Shown here piece after piece: positions 21,231 to 33,900 of a stretch of 64,000 nt of DNA (the first letter of the stretch is position 1; each line of letters starts with the position of its first letter). A model generated the notes under the pieces. The model was not told where the DNA came from. It worked only from the letters and a program-made list of their open reading frames with translations, and ran no database searches. The position numbers and the translations under genes were made by a program. This DNA is from Siphonodentalium dalli (Eukaryota; Mollusca; Scaphopoda; Gadilida; Siphonodentaliidae). Location: assembly GCA_032622095.1 (NCBI GenBank), contig CP136062.1:131147282-131211281 (forward strand), written 5' to 3'.

Positions 21231-22612
21231 GCCAGTAAGTCGTGAGTTGGCTTATCATGTTACTTTTCCTTCAAGCTCACTACAAACTTATTTCATATTG
21301 AAATAGTCCAATATGCGGCTTTTTTAATAATCAGAGTAATTAGGTCCATATAGAGCGTATTTCAGTTTTCAAATAATGCAAATATGGGCTTATTTTTCTG
21401 CAATTATAAAATAAGTCCGTATTATGCTCATTTTTTTCGCAAAAACAGCCTGCTCTCAGATCGTGAAAGATGCACAGTGGGCTTATTTCTAATTTTGCAT
21501 TTAGGCCCATTTAGAGCATATATATTTGTGAAAAATAGGCTCTATATCCTGTCTAAATACGGGCATAAACGCGGCATTCAAAATAAGCATGGTATGCTTA
21601 TTTCAATACGAAGTAAGTCCATATTGGCACTATTTAATCAACTTTTTTATCGATACGACATTTGCACGCTCTTCATATAATGTATTTTCAGTGCGACCCG
21701 CCCCATTCAATGGGTATAAGTTTAATATAGGCTTATTTCATAAATAATAAGTCCAATGTCAACCTATGTGAATAGATAGACCCAATTTGAACCTATTGGC
21801 ACGATGATTGGATTTTTAGATGGAGCAAGTGCAGCCCGTTTTTCAGAAAATCCGCACATTAGTCTGCTTATATAATTTGTCTTAGATAATCTGCTTAGAA
21901 ATGCCTCATTTTGAGTCGAAAATAAACTGAAAATGAGAGCGTTTTAGTCACATTATCGACTCATAATGATTCGGTCAATCGAGTCGAGGAAAACAAGTAG
22001 AGTAAATAGTGTCAGTGTGGGCTTTTTTCGTATTTAAATAAGCAAATACCGTTCTTATTTCGAACGCCGCGTTTTACGCACATAGCGTATTTTTTTCTCA
22101 AATATACTCTAAATTGTCCTAAAACACATCAAAATAAGCCCGTATTGTGGTTTTTCAAGAGAGACAGGAAGGAAAATCTCGAAAAAATAAGCATAATACG
22201 GGCTTATATTTAGTTGGGCTAAATAAACTGATATTGGCATTATTTGAATAACAAATACGCTCTATGTGTGTAATTACTCTGCTTATTAAAACAGCCATGT
22301 GGGACTATTTAGATATGAAATAAGCCAGCAGTGCTCTTATGTTCACGGCAACACGCTGGAAAATAACACGAACAAGCCAACTCATGACTTACCAGATTTA
22401 CATTCCTTATTTTATATACCTTTATTGTCCTCCAATTTATGAAGAGTGATACATATATACATATTAAAGGTACGGGAGGCATTGGCGTGGGTATGCTGTG
22501 AAAATATTTCCACCGGTCAAAAACCGCCACAAACAGAAAGAATATTAAAATGTAGACATACTTTGTCCGTATACAAATAAGAAATATCACATAAACAGTA
22601 TGTTATAGTCAT

Positions 22613-22833
22613 ATGTTTGACCATTGTTATGTAAACAAAAGCATAAAAAGTTACTTTCCTGGTGTTTGTTTATATTATGATGGTTTACATAAAGAGCGTT
22701 CTTTGTTGCTGAATTCGTGATATGGAACTAATAAAGAGCGTTTATGTCATTTGTGTGTGATTAGCCAGTAACACTGTGCTGTCTTCTGAAACACAATCAG
22801 GCTCTTGCTTCGGTAAAATATAGTAGGTCTTTA
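22613..22833. other. Loop (non-palindromic centre) of the giant palindrome
   Basis: After about 22612 the left arm has no mirror on the right. The right arm begins directly after the 9-bp duplication at 25658. The segment is AT-rich and non-coding, with two GTTTATRTYAT-type phrases. It ends in the 9-bp target sequence AGGTCTTTA (22825-22833). Confidence 0.65.
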
Positions 22834-25649
22834 AGGTGTGTGAAGTTGGTTTGACATTGGACGTTGGACGTTCAACAAAAACGATCTAAACACCGCATAT
22901 TTGCAGATGAAAATTAGTGTGAAGTTGGTTTGACATTGGACGTTGGACGTTCAACACTGTGGATCTAAAATGGGGTTACCGGCAGATGACTCGAATCGCA
23001 CATATATAGGCACAGGTAGAACCGCTTTGTTTCGGTCCAAGCGGTATTGCGTGGGAATAATCTATGCTCCATAGGATTTCCCTACCGAAATTTCAAGGTT
23101 ATTGATCGACTGGTTTTGCCTCTACCCTCTGCACTCACGGCGAACTTTAGACATAATTTTCTAAGTCGAACGTCCATTTGTTTACCTTTCGAAAGACATT
23201 CAAACAGACATTCAAATATATGCTTCTGGCCCAATTATAGGGCCCGTTTCGGGTGCCATGGGCGTACCCGGATGTGTAACGAATGAAAATCATCGGCATA
23301 TCATAATGCTTGCAGTTTGTGAGATAATGGGGGTGATCAAATATTTGGGAATATCGCTGTGAAGTTGGACGGACGTTGGACGTTCGTGGACATTCGCGAC
23401 ACGGTCTGTTTTCAATGAAATACCATAGACTCGCATTTGTTGATATGAATAACAGCTGCCTTGTGCCCACACAACTCTTATTTAAAAAAATCACCCTCCT
23501 TGCAAACATATTTCCATGCAAATAATCAAATTGTTGAATGTCCACGAACGTCCAACGTCCGTCTAACTTCACAGCACAATTTCCACCAAAAAAAAACGCA
23601 GTTTCCAGTTTGTACCAGGAGACTTCTCTTGACCTAATTCGCGCTCTCAAACAGACAATTTAAAAAAAAAAATTAAGAGAATTTTCCGAATGTTTTTTAC
23701 TTTGAAAAACATTGGACGTTGGACGTTCAACACTGTGGATCTAAAAAGGGGTTACCGGCAGATGACTCGAATCGCACATATATAGGCACAGGTAGAACCG
23801 CTTTGTTTCGGTCCAAGCGGTATTGCGTGGGACTAATCTATGCTCCATAGGATTTCCCTACCGAAATTTCAAGGTTATTGATCCACTGGTTTTGCCTCTA
23901 CCCTCTGCACTCACGGCGAACTTTAGACATAATTTTCTAAGTCGAACGTCCATTTGTTTACCTTTCGAAAGACATTCAAACAGACATTCAAATATATGCT
24001 TCTGGCCCAATTATAGGGCCCGTTTCGGGTGCCATGGGCGTACCCGGATGTGTAACGAATGAAAATCATCGGCATATCATAATGCTTGCAGTTTGTGAGA
24101 TAATGGGGGTGATCAAATATTTGGGAATATCGCTGTGAAGTTGGACGGACGTTGGACGTTCGTGGACATTCGCGACACGGTCTGTTTTCAATGAAATACC
24201 ATAGACTCGCATTTGTTGATATGACTAACAGCTGCCTTGTGCCCACACAACTCTTATTTAAAAAAATCACCCTCCTTGCAAACATATTTCCATGCAAATA
24301 ATCAAATTGTTGAATGTCCACGAACGTCCAACGTCCGTCTAACTTCACAGCACAATTTCCACCAAAAAAAAACGCAGTTTCCAGTTTGTACCAGGAGACT
24401 TCTCTTGACCTAATTCGCGCTCTCAAACAGACAATTTAAAAAAAAAAATTAAGAGAATTTTCCGAATGTTTTTTACTTTGAAAAACATTGGACGTTGGAC
24501 GTTCAACACTGTGGATCTAAAAAGGGGTTACCGGCAGATGACTCGAATCGCACATATATAGGCACAGGTAGAACCGCTTTGTTTCGGTCCAAGCGGTATT
24601 GCGTGGGAATAATCTATGCTCCATAGGATTTCCCTACCGAAATTTCAAGGTTATTGATCGACTGGTTTTGCCTCTACCCTCTGCACTCACGGCGAACTTT
24701 AGACATAATTTTCTAAGTCGAACGTCCATTTGTTTACCTTTCGAAAGACATTCAAACAGACATTCAAATATATGCTTCTGGCCCAGTTATAGGGCCCGTT
24801 TCGGGTACCATGGGCGTACCCGGATGTGTAACGAATGAAAATCATCGGCATATCATAATGCTTGCAGTTTGTGAGATAATGGGGGTGATCAAATATTTGG
24901 GAATATCGCTGTGAAGTTGGACGGACGTTGGACGTTCGTGGACATTCGCGACACGGTCTGTTTTCAATGAAATACCATAGACTCGCATTTGTTGATATGA
25001 CTAACAGCTGCATTGTGCCAACACAACTCTTATTTAAAAAAATCACCCTCCTTGCAAACATATTTCCATGCAAATAATCAAATTGTTGAATGTCCACGAA
25101 CGTCCAACGTCCGTCCAACTTCACAGCGATATTCCCAAATATTTGATCACCCCCATTATCTCACAAACTGCAAGCATTATGATATGCCGATGATTTTCAT
25201 TCGTTACACATCCGGGTACGCCCATGGCACCCGAAACGGGCCCTATAATTGGGCCAGAAGCATATATTTGAATGTCTGTTTGAATGTCTTTCGAAAGGTA
25301 AACAAATGGATGTTCGACTTAGAAAATTATGTCTAAAGTTCGCCGTGAGTGCAGAGGGTAGAGGCAAAACCAGTGGATCAATAACCTTGAAATTTCGGTA
25401 GGGAAATCCTATGGAGCATAGATTATTCCCACGCAATACCGCTTGGACCGAAACAAAGCGGTTCTACCTGTGCCTATATATGTGCGATTCGAGTCATCTG
25501 CCGGTAACCCCATTTTAGATCCACAGTGTTGAACGTCCAACGTCCAATGTCAAACCAACTTCACACTAATTTTCATCTGCAAATATGCGGTGTTTAGATC
25601 GTTTTTGTTGAACGTCCAACGTCCAATGTCAAACCAACTTCACACACCT
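22834..25649. mobile_element. Foldback element with perfect 9-bp target duplication
   Basis: Starts AGGTGTGTGAAGTTGG and ends CCAACTTCACACACCT; AGGTCTTTA is duplicated exactly at 22825-22833 and 25650-25658. Inside, the arms contain repeated GACATTGGACGTTGGACG and are virtually identical in reverse orientation over at least 500 bp (25130-25649 mirrors the left). Between them is a 776-bp unit present three times. Nine-base duplications with long, internally repetitive inverted repeats are known for Mutator-like elements and Drosophila FB elements. The assignment here is inference because no transposase is encoded. Its near-identity contrasts with the worn outer palindrome, so it is the younger insertion. 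Confidence 0.88.
22934..25130. repeat. 776-bp tandem repeat, 2.8 copies
   Basis: CATTGGACGTTGGACGTTCA starts at 22934, 23710 and 24486. Each unit contains an internal inverted pair, CTGTGAAGTTGGACGGACGT (about 23352) and its complement (about 23575), enclosing about 220 bp. The third copy runs at its internal inverted repeat straight into a reversed copy of the first part of the unit (about 25125-25560). ORFs of 167 and 79 codons recur in every copy but have no recognisable motif. Confidence 0.93.
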
Positions 25650-25658
25650 AGGTCTTTA

Positions 25659-28600
25659 TGATAGCATGCTGTTTACGCGATGGTCATGTGTATATATGAA
25701 CGAAACTGTATGCGTTTTAATGTTTTTCTGTTTACGGTGATTGAAACAAATATGAATATTTTCGACAACTAAGGCCTCCCGTGCCTTTAACGTATATATA
25801 TACAACATGTTACAAAAATATAGTCAAAATGAAAGAACAAAAGTAATTTGGGAGAACAAAAAACATACACATATATGAACCACGTCCTAATAAATAGCAT
25901 ACATACACTCTTACAAAAACTGACATTCAAGACACGCACGCACATGTAACAAAAAATGTAGACAGGCACACACCCACGCACAAGCTCGCGGACACTCACA
26001 CACTTACTCCCAAGCTGACGTACAGTACGGATACAAACTCGTTTATGTTACATGCAAGATAAACTATAAGCACACATAATTTGAACAATCATGCCTGTGT
26101 TGCGCCTATACATTATTGCACTGCTGGCAAGGAAGATAAGAAATCGTCAAGTTGGGGGTCCGAGGTCAGGAATACATATTTATCACAGTGTAATTAACAT
26201 AAGTGGATGTGATCTACTGTTTCAGCTACCCAATTTTAGTTTCTGAAAAGGGGCGATAACTCTACATGTTGTTGTACACATCACCCGGTCAACTCAGGTC
26301 GACATTGTACATTGGATCTTCGATAAACGAGAACAGTTCAACAGGAAGATTTGTCAAATGTAACAGAAGTAGTTCTCCGTTGTCGAGCTCATTTGCCCAT
26401 AGATAAAACAAGATGCCAAAGTTGTCTATATCGTGTATACCAGTCCAGCTGTTTAATACATTGGGCGTAAGTCGTTCGTGGGGGGTCAAAACAGTACTTT
26501 AAAATGCAAGTGTTCGTTGCTAAATCGCACTTTTTTGTAAAACCACAACAGCCGCGAGGCTCTCCTTGTGGATTCTTCGTGTGCCGCCACTAGTTCATCT
26601 ACAATTACCAAAATATAGTCATATATGCACATCTTCTGTTGGCATAACCACTGCTACCACGGTACTATCCTTGTGGATTTGTCTTGTGCAGTAACTAGTC
26701 CATCTAAAAATTATAAAACTTTGCAACGCACCCTCGTGCGAATACGCACATAATCAACCTATATTGCGAAAATAGATTCATATTGGATTATTTTATTCTG
26801 AAATAAGCAGATAATGGACTTATCCGTTATTCCATTTTATGGCGCGGGAGACAGTGAAAGCACATTTTAAACAACGTACACCCGATAAGTCATGAGTTGG
26901 TTTATTTGTCTCATTGTCCTCACATAAGGAATCTGTATATAATGAAGCCATGAGTCGATAATGTGACTAAAAGGCTCTCATTTTCAGTTTATTATTGACT
27001 CAAAATGAGACCAATTATATTATAAGCTGATAATGTGCGGATTTTCGTCAGAACATCCATGGTTGCACTTGTTCCAACTAAAAATCCAATCCTCGTGCCA
27101 ATAGGTTCAAATTTGGCCTAACTGTTCACATAGTTTGAACGCCGCGTTTTATGCCCGTATTTAGACAGGATATAGAGCATTTTTTCACAAGTATATACGC
27201 TCTATATGGGCCTAAACGCAACATTAAAAATACGCCCGTATTGTGCTTCTTTTCACGAGAGGAGGCTGTTTTTGCAAAAAATGAGCACATACTGACTTAT
27301 TTTATAATTGCGGCAAAATAAGCTCATATTTGCATTATTTGAAAGCTGATATACGCTCTATATGGGCCTAATTACTCTGATTATTAAAACAGCCGTATAT
27401 TGGACTATTTTAATATGAAATAAGTCCGTAGTGTGCTTATTTTCACGAGAACACTTTGGAAGATAACACGAATAAGCCAACTCACGACTTACTAGGTGTA
27501 CGTTCGTGTTATTGCTTGTTCATGGTGGCCCGTGCCATTCAACGCTATAATTTGAGAATCAAATAAGTTCAAAAGTAAACCTATGTGATTAATTCATTCC
27601 ATTGTGAACCCATTTGTACGAAAATATGTTGAAAATTACAAACAATATTATGTGTGCCCGTCCAGCTGTTTAAAACATTGGTCGTAAGTCGTTCGTTGGG
27701 TCAAAATACTGGGAAAATGCAATTTTTCATCGTTGCATAAGTGCATTTTTACGCGGAACCATAGCAGCCACGAAGCTCTCCTTGTGGATTTTTCTTGTGC
27801 CACCACTAGTTCATCAAAAATCCCAAACTAGGTTATATATGACCATAGAGCTGTTCAATCATTTATCATAAGTCAGTTGCTAAATCGCCTTTGTAGACAA
27901 ATAACCCAACATATCCTCGCGCAAATACGCACATAATCGACCTATAATGTGAAATGGCTACATAATGTGATTATTTGATTCTAAAGTAAGCAGGTAATGA
28001 ACTAATACCCGTTATTTCGTTTTCTGGCGCGGGCCATAGTGAAAACACATGTTAAAGAGCAGACACATGAAAAGTCGTGAGTTGGCTTACATTGTCATTG
28101 TCCGCACATAATCTGCCTAGAATTGTCTCATTGTGAGTCGATAATATGACTATAAGGCTCCAATTTTCGGCACATTTCGACTCAAAATGAGCGACTCTAA
28201 GCAAATTATATCTGCCTAAAACATGTTCTATTCTAAGCTGATAATGTGCGTTTTTTTGGATAACAGTCTGAATTACCACAGCAACAACGGGGTTATCCTT
28301 GTGGATTTTTGTTATGCCACTGTTCCATCTACAAATCGGTCATTTATGCCCTTTCAGCTGTTCACAAATTGGGCGTAAATAATTTTTCGTTACTAAATCG
28401 CCTCTGTGTGCATACCCAATACAACCACGGTGCTATCCCTGTCGATTATTATTATGCCTGCAATTATAGTCCCTCTAAACATCACAAAGAAGATCATGTA
28501 CACCCATGCAGCTGCATGTTCAAAGGTTATGTATGGCTGAATAATATGTAATTTTTTGTTGTTAAATCGCCTCTGTGGACTACATATTCACATAGTTTCT

Positions 28601-30501
28601 CATATTGATAGTGCCAATATGGGGTTATTTCGTATTGAAATAAGCCCATATCGTGCTTATTTTGAACGCTGCGTTATATGAGCGTCTTTTTCTCAAATAC
28701 TCTATATATGGGCCTAAAACGCAACATTCAAAATAATCACGTAAGAACAGGCTGTAAAATCAAGCCTTTTCTCGAGAAAATAACCACAATTCGGCTTTTT
28801 GTTTTGTTTCCGCGATATCAATTCATATTGGCGTTATTTGAAAACTCAAATACGCTCTATATATGGACCTAAACTCTGGTTATTAAAACATCCCAATTAG
28901 GAAATATTTATTTATTAAATAAGCACGTATTGTGCTTATTTTTAAGAAAACAGACTGGAAAATAACACGAATAAACCAACTCACGGCCTACCATAAATTA
29001 TGAACGGTCATTATACTGAGTATTCATTGTGGACGGAGCCATCCCACGGAATAACGTGTTTACGTCCACTGAGGGCTTAGTTCAGAATCAAATAAGTCCA
29101 ATATTAACATTTTTGAATATTTATCTATTTAATTATGCGCATACACCTCACGAGGGAAGAAAACCCCTAGCGACCGCTAATTCCCTTTTTATGACATTAG
29201 AAATGATATAGATATGTGAACTTTATGTCACTTTAATAACAAAAATAGTAGCGCTCCGGGATTGAGACATCAATTCTTGGGATCGGGATGTTGATAATAT
29301 GCATATATATGGAAAGAGGGGTTTTCTTCAATTTTCGAGTCGATATAGGCCAACCATATGAGGGAAGCAAGCCCACAGTAACCCCTAAATACCATTTTAT
29401 GGTACAGATCTGTGCAGGAGATGTCACTTTACTTAAATATACTAGAGCTCCGGGTGGAGGCACTCATTCGTGGGGCAAGGATGCTGATTATATGAAAATT
29501 TGTTGTTTTTTTTAACCCAATTTTAAGTCAATTAGCACACCATATATATGAGGGAAGCAAGCCCCATGGACCCCTAATTCCATTTGTATGGCCATTGATA
29601 TTGTATGTATCTGGGCAGGAGATGCCCCTTGAATCAAATACAGTAGAGCTCCAGGGTGGAGAGACATTCATGGGGCATGGATGCTGATAATATGAAAATA
29701 GGGGGGTTTTACCCAATTTTAAGTCAATAAGTACACCATATGAGGGAAGCAAGCACCCATGGACCCCTAATTCCCTTTCTATGACCATAAAAATTGTATA
29801 TCTCTGCAAGAGATGTCCCTTTACTGGAATTTACTAGAACTCCGGAGTGGAGACACATTCATGGGGCACGGATGCTGATATGCATTTGGAAATATGATTT
29901 TATTCAAATTTCGAGTCTATTATAGGCCCACCATATGATGGAAGCAGTCCACCAATAACTCATAATTCCCTTTTTATGACCATAGAAATGCTATATATAT
30001 GTGCTAGAGGTGTCCCCTTACTAAAATTTACTAGAACTCCGGGGTGGAGACACACATTCGTGGGGCAGAGATGCTGATAACATGAAAATAGGGTTGTTTT
30101 TTTAAACCAAATTTTAAGTCAATAAGTATAGCATATGAGGGGAGCAAGCCCCCAGGGACCCTAATTCCCTTTGTATGACCGTGGATATGTATATATCTGT
30201 TCAGGAGATGTCCGTTAATCAGATATACTAGAGATCCGGGATGGAGACACACATCCATGGGACATGGATGCTGATGACATGAACATAGGTGTTTTTGGGC
30301 CAATTTCAAGTAAATCAGTACTAGTACATCAATTATGAGTGAAGCAAGCCCCTGGCGATACCCAATTTTTGTGACATAAGGGCCAAAACATGCGCCATTT
30401 GTCGCACATTTCGTCGCTTGTGTCGCTTTCGGTGCGCGCCGAAACATGCGCTAATGGCGCACTTTTTGTCGCTTTCGGCGCGCGCCATTAGGAAGTGGCC
30501 C
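25659..30501 (-). repeat. Right arm of giant palindrome
   Basis: Reverse-complement counterpart of 16209-22612 without its three insertions. Landmarks: TGATAGCATGCTGTTTACG (25659), GGCCTCCCGTGCC (25772), AATATGAAATAAGTCCGTAG (27410), ATTTCGTTTTCTGGCGCGGG (28013), TGTGGACGGAGCCATCCCAC (29026), bricks (29200-30350), GC-rich tip (30360-30501). TA flanks the outer tips on both sides (16207-16208 and 30502-30503). It contains no gene. Confidence 0.9.
29200..30350. repeat. About 190-bp bricks in the right arm
   Basis: The phrase ATGCTGATAAYATG or a close variant recurs at about 29288, 29480, 29680, 29871, 30069 and 30267, spacing 191-200 bp, with GTGGAGACACATTCATGGGG and CATATGAGGGAAGCAAGCCC in each. 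Reverse complement of the left-arm series. Confidence 0.88.
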
Positions 30502-30510
30502 TAATATTTA

Positions 30511-30961
30511 GGTTACACTGGTGTAAATGTTTTCCATAGGCCTCAGTGCTAACGTTTTAGCGTATAGTGTTGGCAATATAAATGTTGGGTCCAAAATTTT
30601 CTTTAAATCTGAAAAATTGACATTTTGGGAAACTTTTTACACAAAAAAATCATGTCTGTCTAGCAGGGAATTCGCCTTTAAATCTTATGTTTTCGTAACT
30701 AGTGTCAGAACCGCATAAAAAAATACAGTCCTATTTTAGACCACACCAAAAAATTCAAACTTCACTACAAAGGGTTAATTCCTGTGCCAATGGTTATTTT
30801 ACCTATGGGAAATCATAGGGAAGAGGTGTGATGATTTTTTTATGTGAAAAGCACACAAGGCTATTGACCAATCAGGGCCCAGTGTCTATTTTATTCTCTC
30901 CTATATATTCCTCCCGCATCCGCCAGATGTCACTCGGAACCTTATTTACACCAGTGTAACC
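30511..30961. mobile_element. 451-bp MITE with 18-bp perfect inverted tips (first of ten copies)
   Basis: Starts GGTTACACTGGTGTAAAT and ends ATTTACACCAGTGTAACC, perfect 18-bp inverted repeats. TA precedes the first copy (30509-30510) and follows the last (43130-43131), consistent with Tc1/mariner-type TA duplication. Copies recur each 1352 bp in the array, always at the same place in the unit. No coding capacity. Confidence 0.88.
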
Positions 30962-33900
30962 TAAAGCGATAGCCCGCTTTTTCGCGGAATAATTGTAACT
31001 CTCTACAATTCTTCAGAATTGCCCATCAATGGAAAAAATGTGTTCAAAAACAATATCACTTCTGTGGTTCTTTATTTATCACACACAATTTAACCCCACC
31101 CCCTTTAACAAATTATTCATCAAAAAAGCACAATTTTCCACCACCAGTCATGTTCAGGCCCCATTTTCACTCAGTTTTAGGGGTCTGGTGTTGCAAACTT
31201 GGATCAGCTATGGAAGACTGTTCAATATTCTTTCCATGAGAGAACTTCTGGTGATGTGAGGTCATTGAGTCCAGATCTGATCAGCTGAGCATCAAGCGCA
31301 TGACTTTATCAGCACATTGAAGAATAAAATATGACATTTTCAGATCTGCAAGGGTGATCCAAGATAACTGGATGTGGGTGTATATTGAATTAGTTGAATA
31401 AAGATATGCTCTCTTTGAATTGCTGAAGCATTTTCTTAAATGTGTCCAAGTTTTAGTGCTATTAACCTTCAAATGACCATACCCACCAGTGGAAATGACA
31501 CACTTTTATGATATATATCTGTATATCACTGGCTATAAAATCCAAAATACTTGTTAAATTAGGTTCTTATAACAATTGATATATGTGTCGTTGACATGCC
31601 CATGTTATGGGTCATTTGCATTATCATGTGACTATTACCACCTTGAAAACTTTTGAAAATACCTTGAAAAATTGGCATTTTTTATGAAAAATCTAACTAT
31701 TTTTTTGGCTCATGTAAGTGAAAGAAGGCATCAGCAGCAAGAATAGCCACATCAGCATGAGATATTCATTGGACTGAAAGACCAGGCTCTGTAAAATGCA
31801 TTAAAATGCTTTAAAGTGACTCCCAGGAATCAAAAATGATAAAAAGCTATTTTTTCCCTTTAGGTTACACTGGTGTAAATGTTTTCCATAGGCCTCAGTG
31901 CTAACGTTTTAGCGTATAGTGTTGGCAATATAAATGTTGGGTCCAAAATTTTCTTTAAATCTGAAAAATTGACATTTTGGGAAACTTTTTACACAAAAAA
32001 ATCATGTCTGTCTAGCAGGGAATTCGCCTTTAAATCTTATGTTTTCGTAACTAGTGTCAGAACCGCATAAAAAAATACAGTCCTATTTTAGACCACACCA
32101 AAAAATTCAAACTTCACTACAAAGGGTTAATTCCTGTGCCAATGGTTATTTTACCTATGGGAAATCATAGGGAAGAGGTGTGATGATTTTTTTATGTGAA
32201 AAGCACACAAGGCTATTGACCAATCAGGGCCCAGTGTCTATTTTATTCTCTCCTATATATTCCTCCCGCATCCGCCAGATGTCACTCGGAACCTTATTTA
32301 CACCAGTGTAACCTAAAGCGATAGCCCGCTTTTTCGCGGAATAATTGTAACTCTCTACAATTCTTCAGAATTGCCCATCAATGGAAAAAATGTGTTCAAA
32401 AACAATATCACTTCTGTGGTTCTTTATTTATCACACACAATTTAACCCCACCCCCTTTAACAAATTATTCATCAAAAAAGCACAATTTTCCACCACCAGT
32501 CATGTTCAGGCCCCATTTTCACTCAGTTTTAGGGGTCTGGTGTTGCAAACTTGGATCAGCTATGGAAGACTGTTCAATATTCTTTCCATGAGAGAACTTC
32601 TGGTGATGTGAGGTCATTGAGTCCAGATCTGATCAGCTGAGCATCAAGCGCATGACTTTATCAGCACATTGAAGAATAAAATATGACATTTTCAGATCTG
32701 CAAGGGTGATCCAAGATAACTGGATGTGTGTGTATATTGAATTAGTTGAATAAAGATATGCTCTCTTTGAATTGCTGAAGCATTTTCTTAAATGTGTCCA
32801 AGTTTTAGTGCTATTAACCTTCAAATGACCATACCCACCAGTGGAAATGACACACTTTTATGATATATATCTGTATATCACTGGCTATAAAATCCAAAAT
32901 ACTTGTTAAATTAGGTTCTTATAACAATTGATATATGTGTCGTTGACATGCCCATGTTATGGGTCATTTGCATTATCATGTGACTATTACCACCTTGAAA
33001 ACTTTTGAAAATACCTTGAAAAATTGGCATTTTTTATGAAAAATCTAACTATTTTTTTGGCTCATGTAAGTGAAAGAAGGCATCAGCAGCAAGAATAGCC
33101 ACATCAGCATGAGATATTCATTGGACTGAAAGACCAGGCTCTGTAAAATGCATTAAAATGCTTTAAAGTGACTCCCAGGAATCAAAAATGATAAAAAGCT
33201 ATTTTTTCCCTTTAGGTTACACTGGTGTAAATGTTTTCCATAGGCCTCAGTGCTAACGTTTTAGCGTATAGTGTTGGCAATATAAATGTTGGGTCCAAAA
33301 TTTTCTTTAAATCTGAAAAATTGACATTTTGGGAAACTTTTTACACAAAAAAATCATGTCTGTCTAGCAGGGAATTCGCCTTTAAATCTTATGTTTTCGT
33401 AACTAGTGTCAGAACCGCATAAAAAAATACAGTCCTATTTTAGACCACACCAAAAAATTCAAACTTCACTACAAAGGGTTAATTCCTGTGCCAATGGTTA
33501 TTTTACCTATGGGAAATCATAGGGAAGAGGTGTGATGATTTTTTTATGTGAAAAGCACACAAGGCTATTGACCAATCAGGGCCCAGTGTCTATTTTATTC
33601 TCTCCTATATATTCCTCCCGCATCCGCCAGATGTCACTCGGAACCTTATTTACACCAGTGTAACCTAAAGCGATAGCCCGCTTTTTCGCGGAATAATTGT
33701 AACTCTCTACAATTCTTCAGAATTGCCCATCAATGGAAAAAATGTGTTCAAAAACAATATCACTTCTGTGGTTCTTTATTTATCACACACAATTTAACCC
33801 CACCCCCTTTAACAAATTATTCATCAAAAAAGCACAATTTTCCACCACCAGTCATGTTCAGGCCCCATTTTCACTCAGTTTTAGGGGTCTGGTGTTGCAA

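Larger units (their letters stand above)
16209..22612 (+). repeat. Left arm of giant palindrome
   Basis: Tip GGGCCACTTCCTAATGGCGC at 16209 is the exact reverse complement of the right tip ending at 30501. From there inward the arm matches the reverse complement of 25659-30501 in order. It has GC-rich tip repeats (16209-16440), about 190-bp bricks (16440-19110), TAAGCCCATATTGGCACTAT-type blocks, CCCGCGCCAGAAAACGAAAT at 20309, and AACAGTATGTTATAGTCA at about 22593-22612. Three insertions are unique to this arm: a LINE (16913-18422), a 506-bp element (19658-20163) and a 440-bp element (20791-21230). No transposase gene was found in either arm. Divergence between arms looks moderate by eye. Confidence 0.9.

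Noticed and set aside
23147-25436. ORFs of 167 and 79 codons repeated with near-identical protein in each 776-bp unit
   Set aside because: Conservation is fully explained by recent duplication of the DNA. No domain, no synonymous bias visible, opposite-strand overlap.
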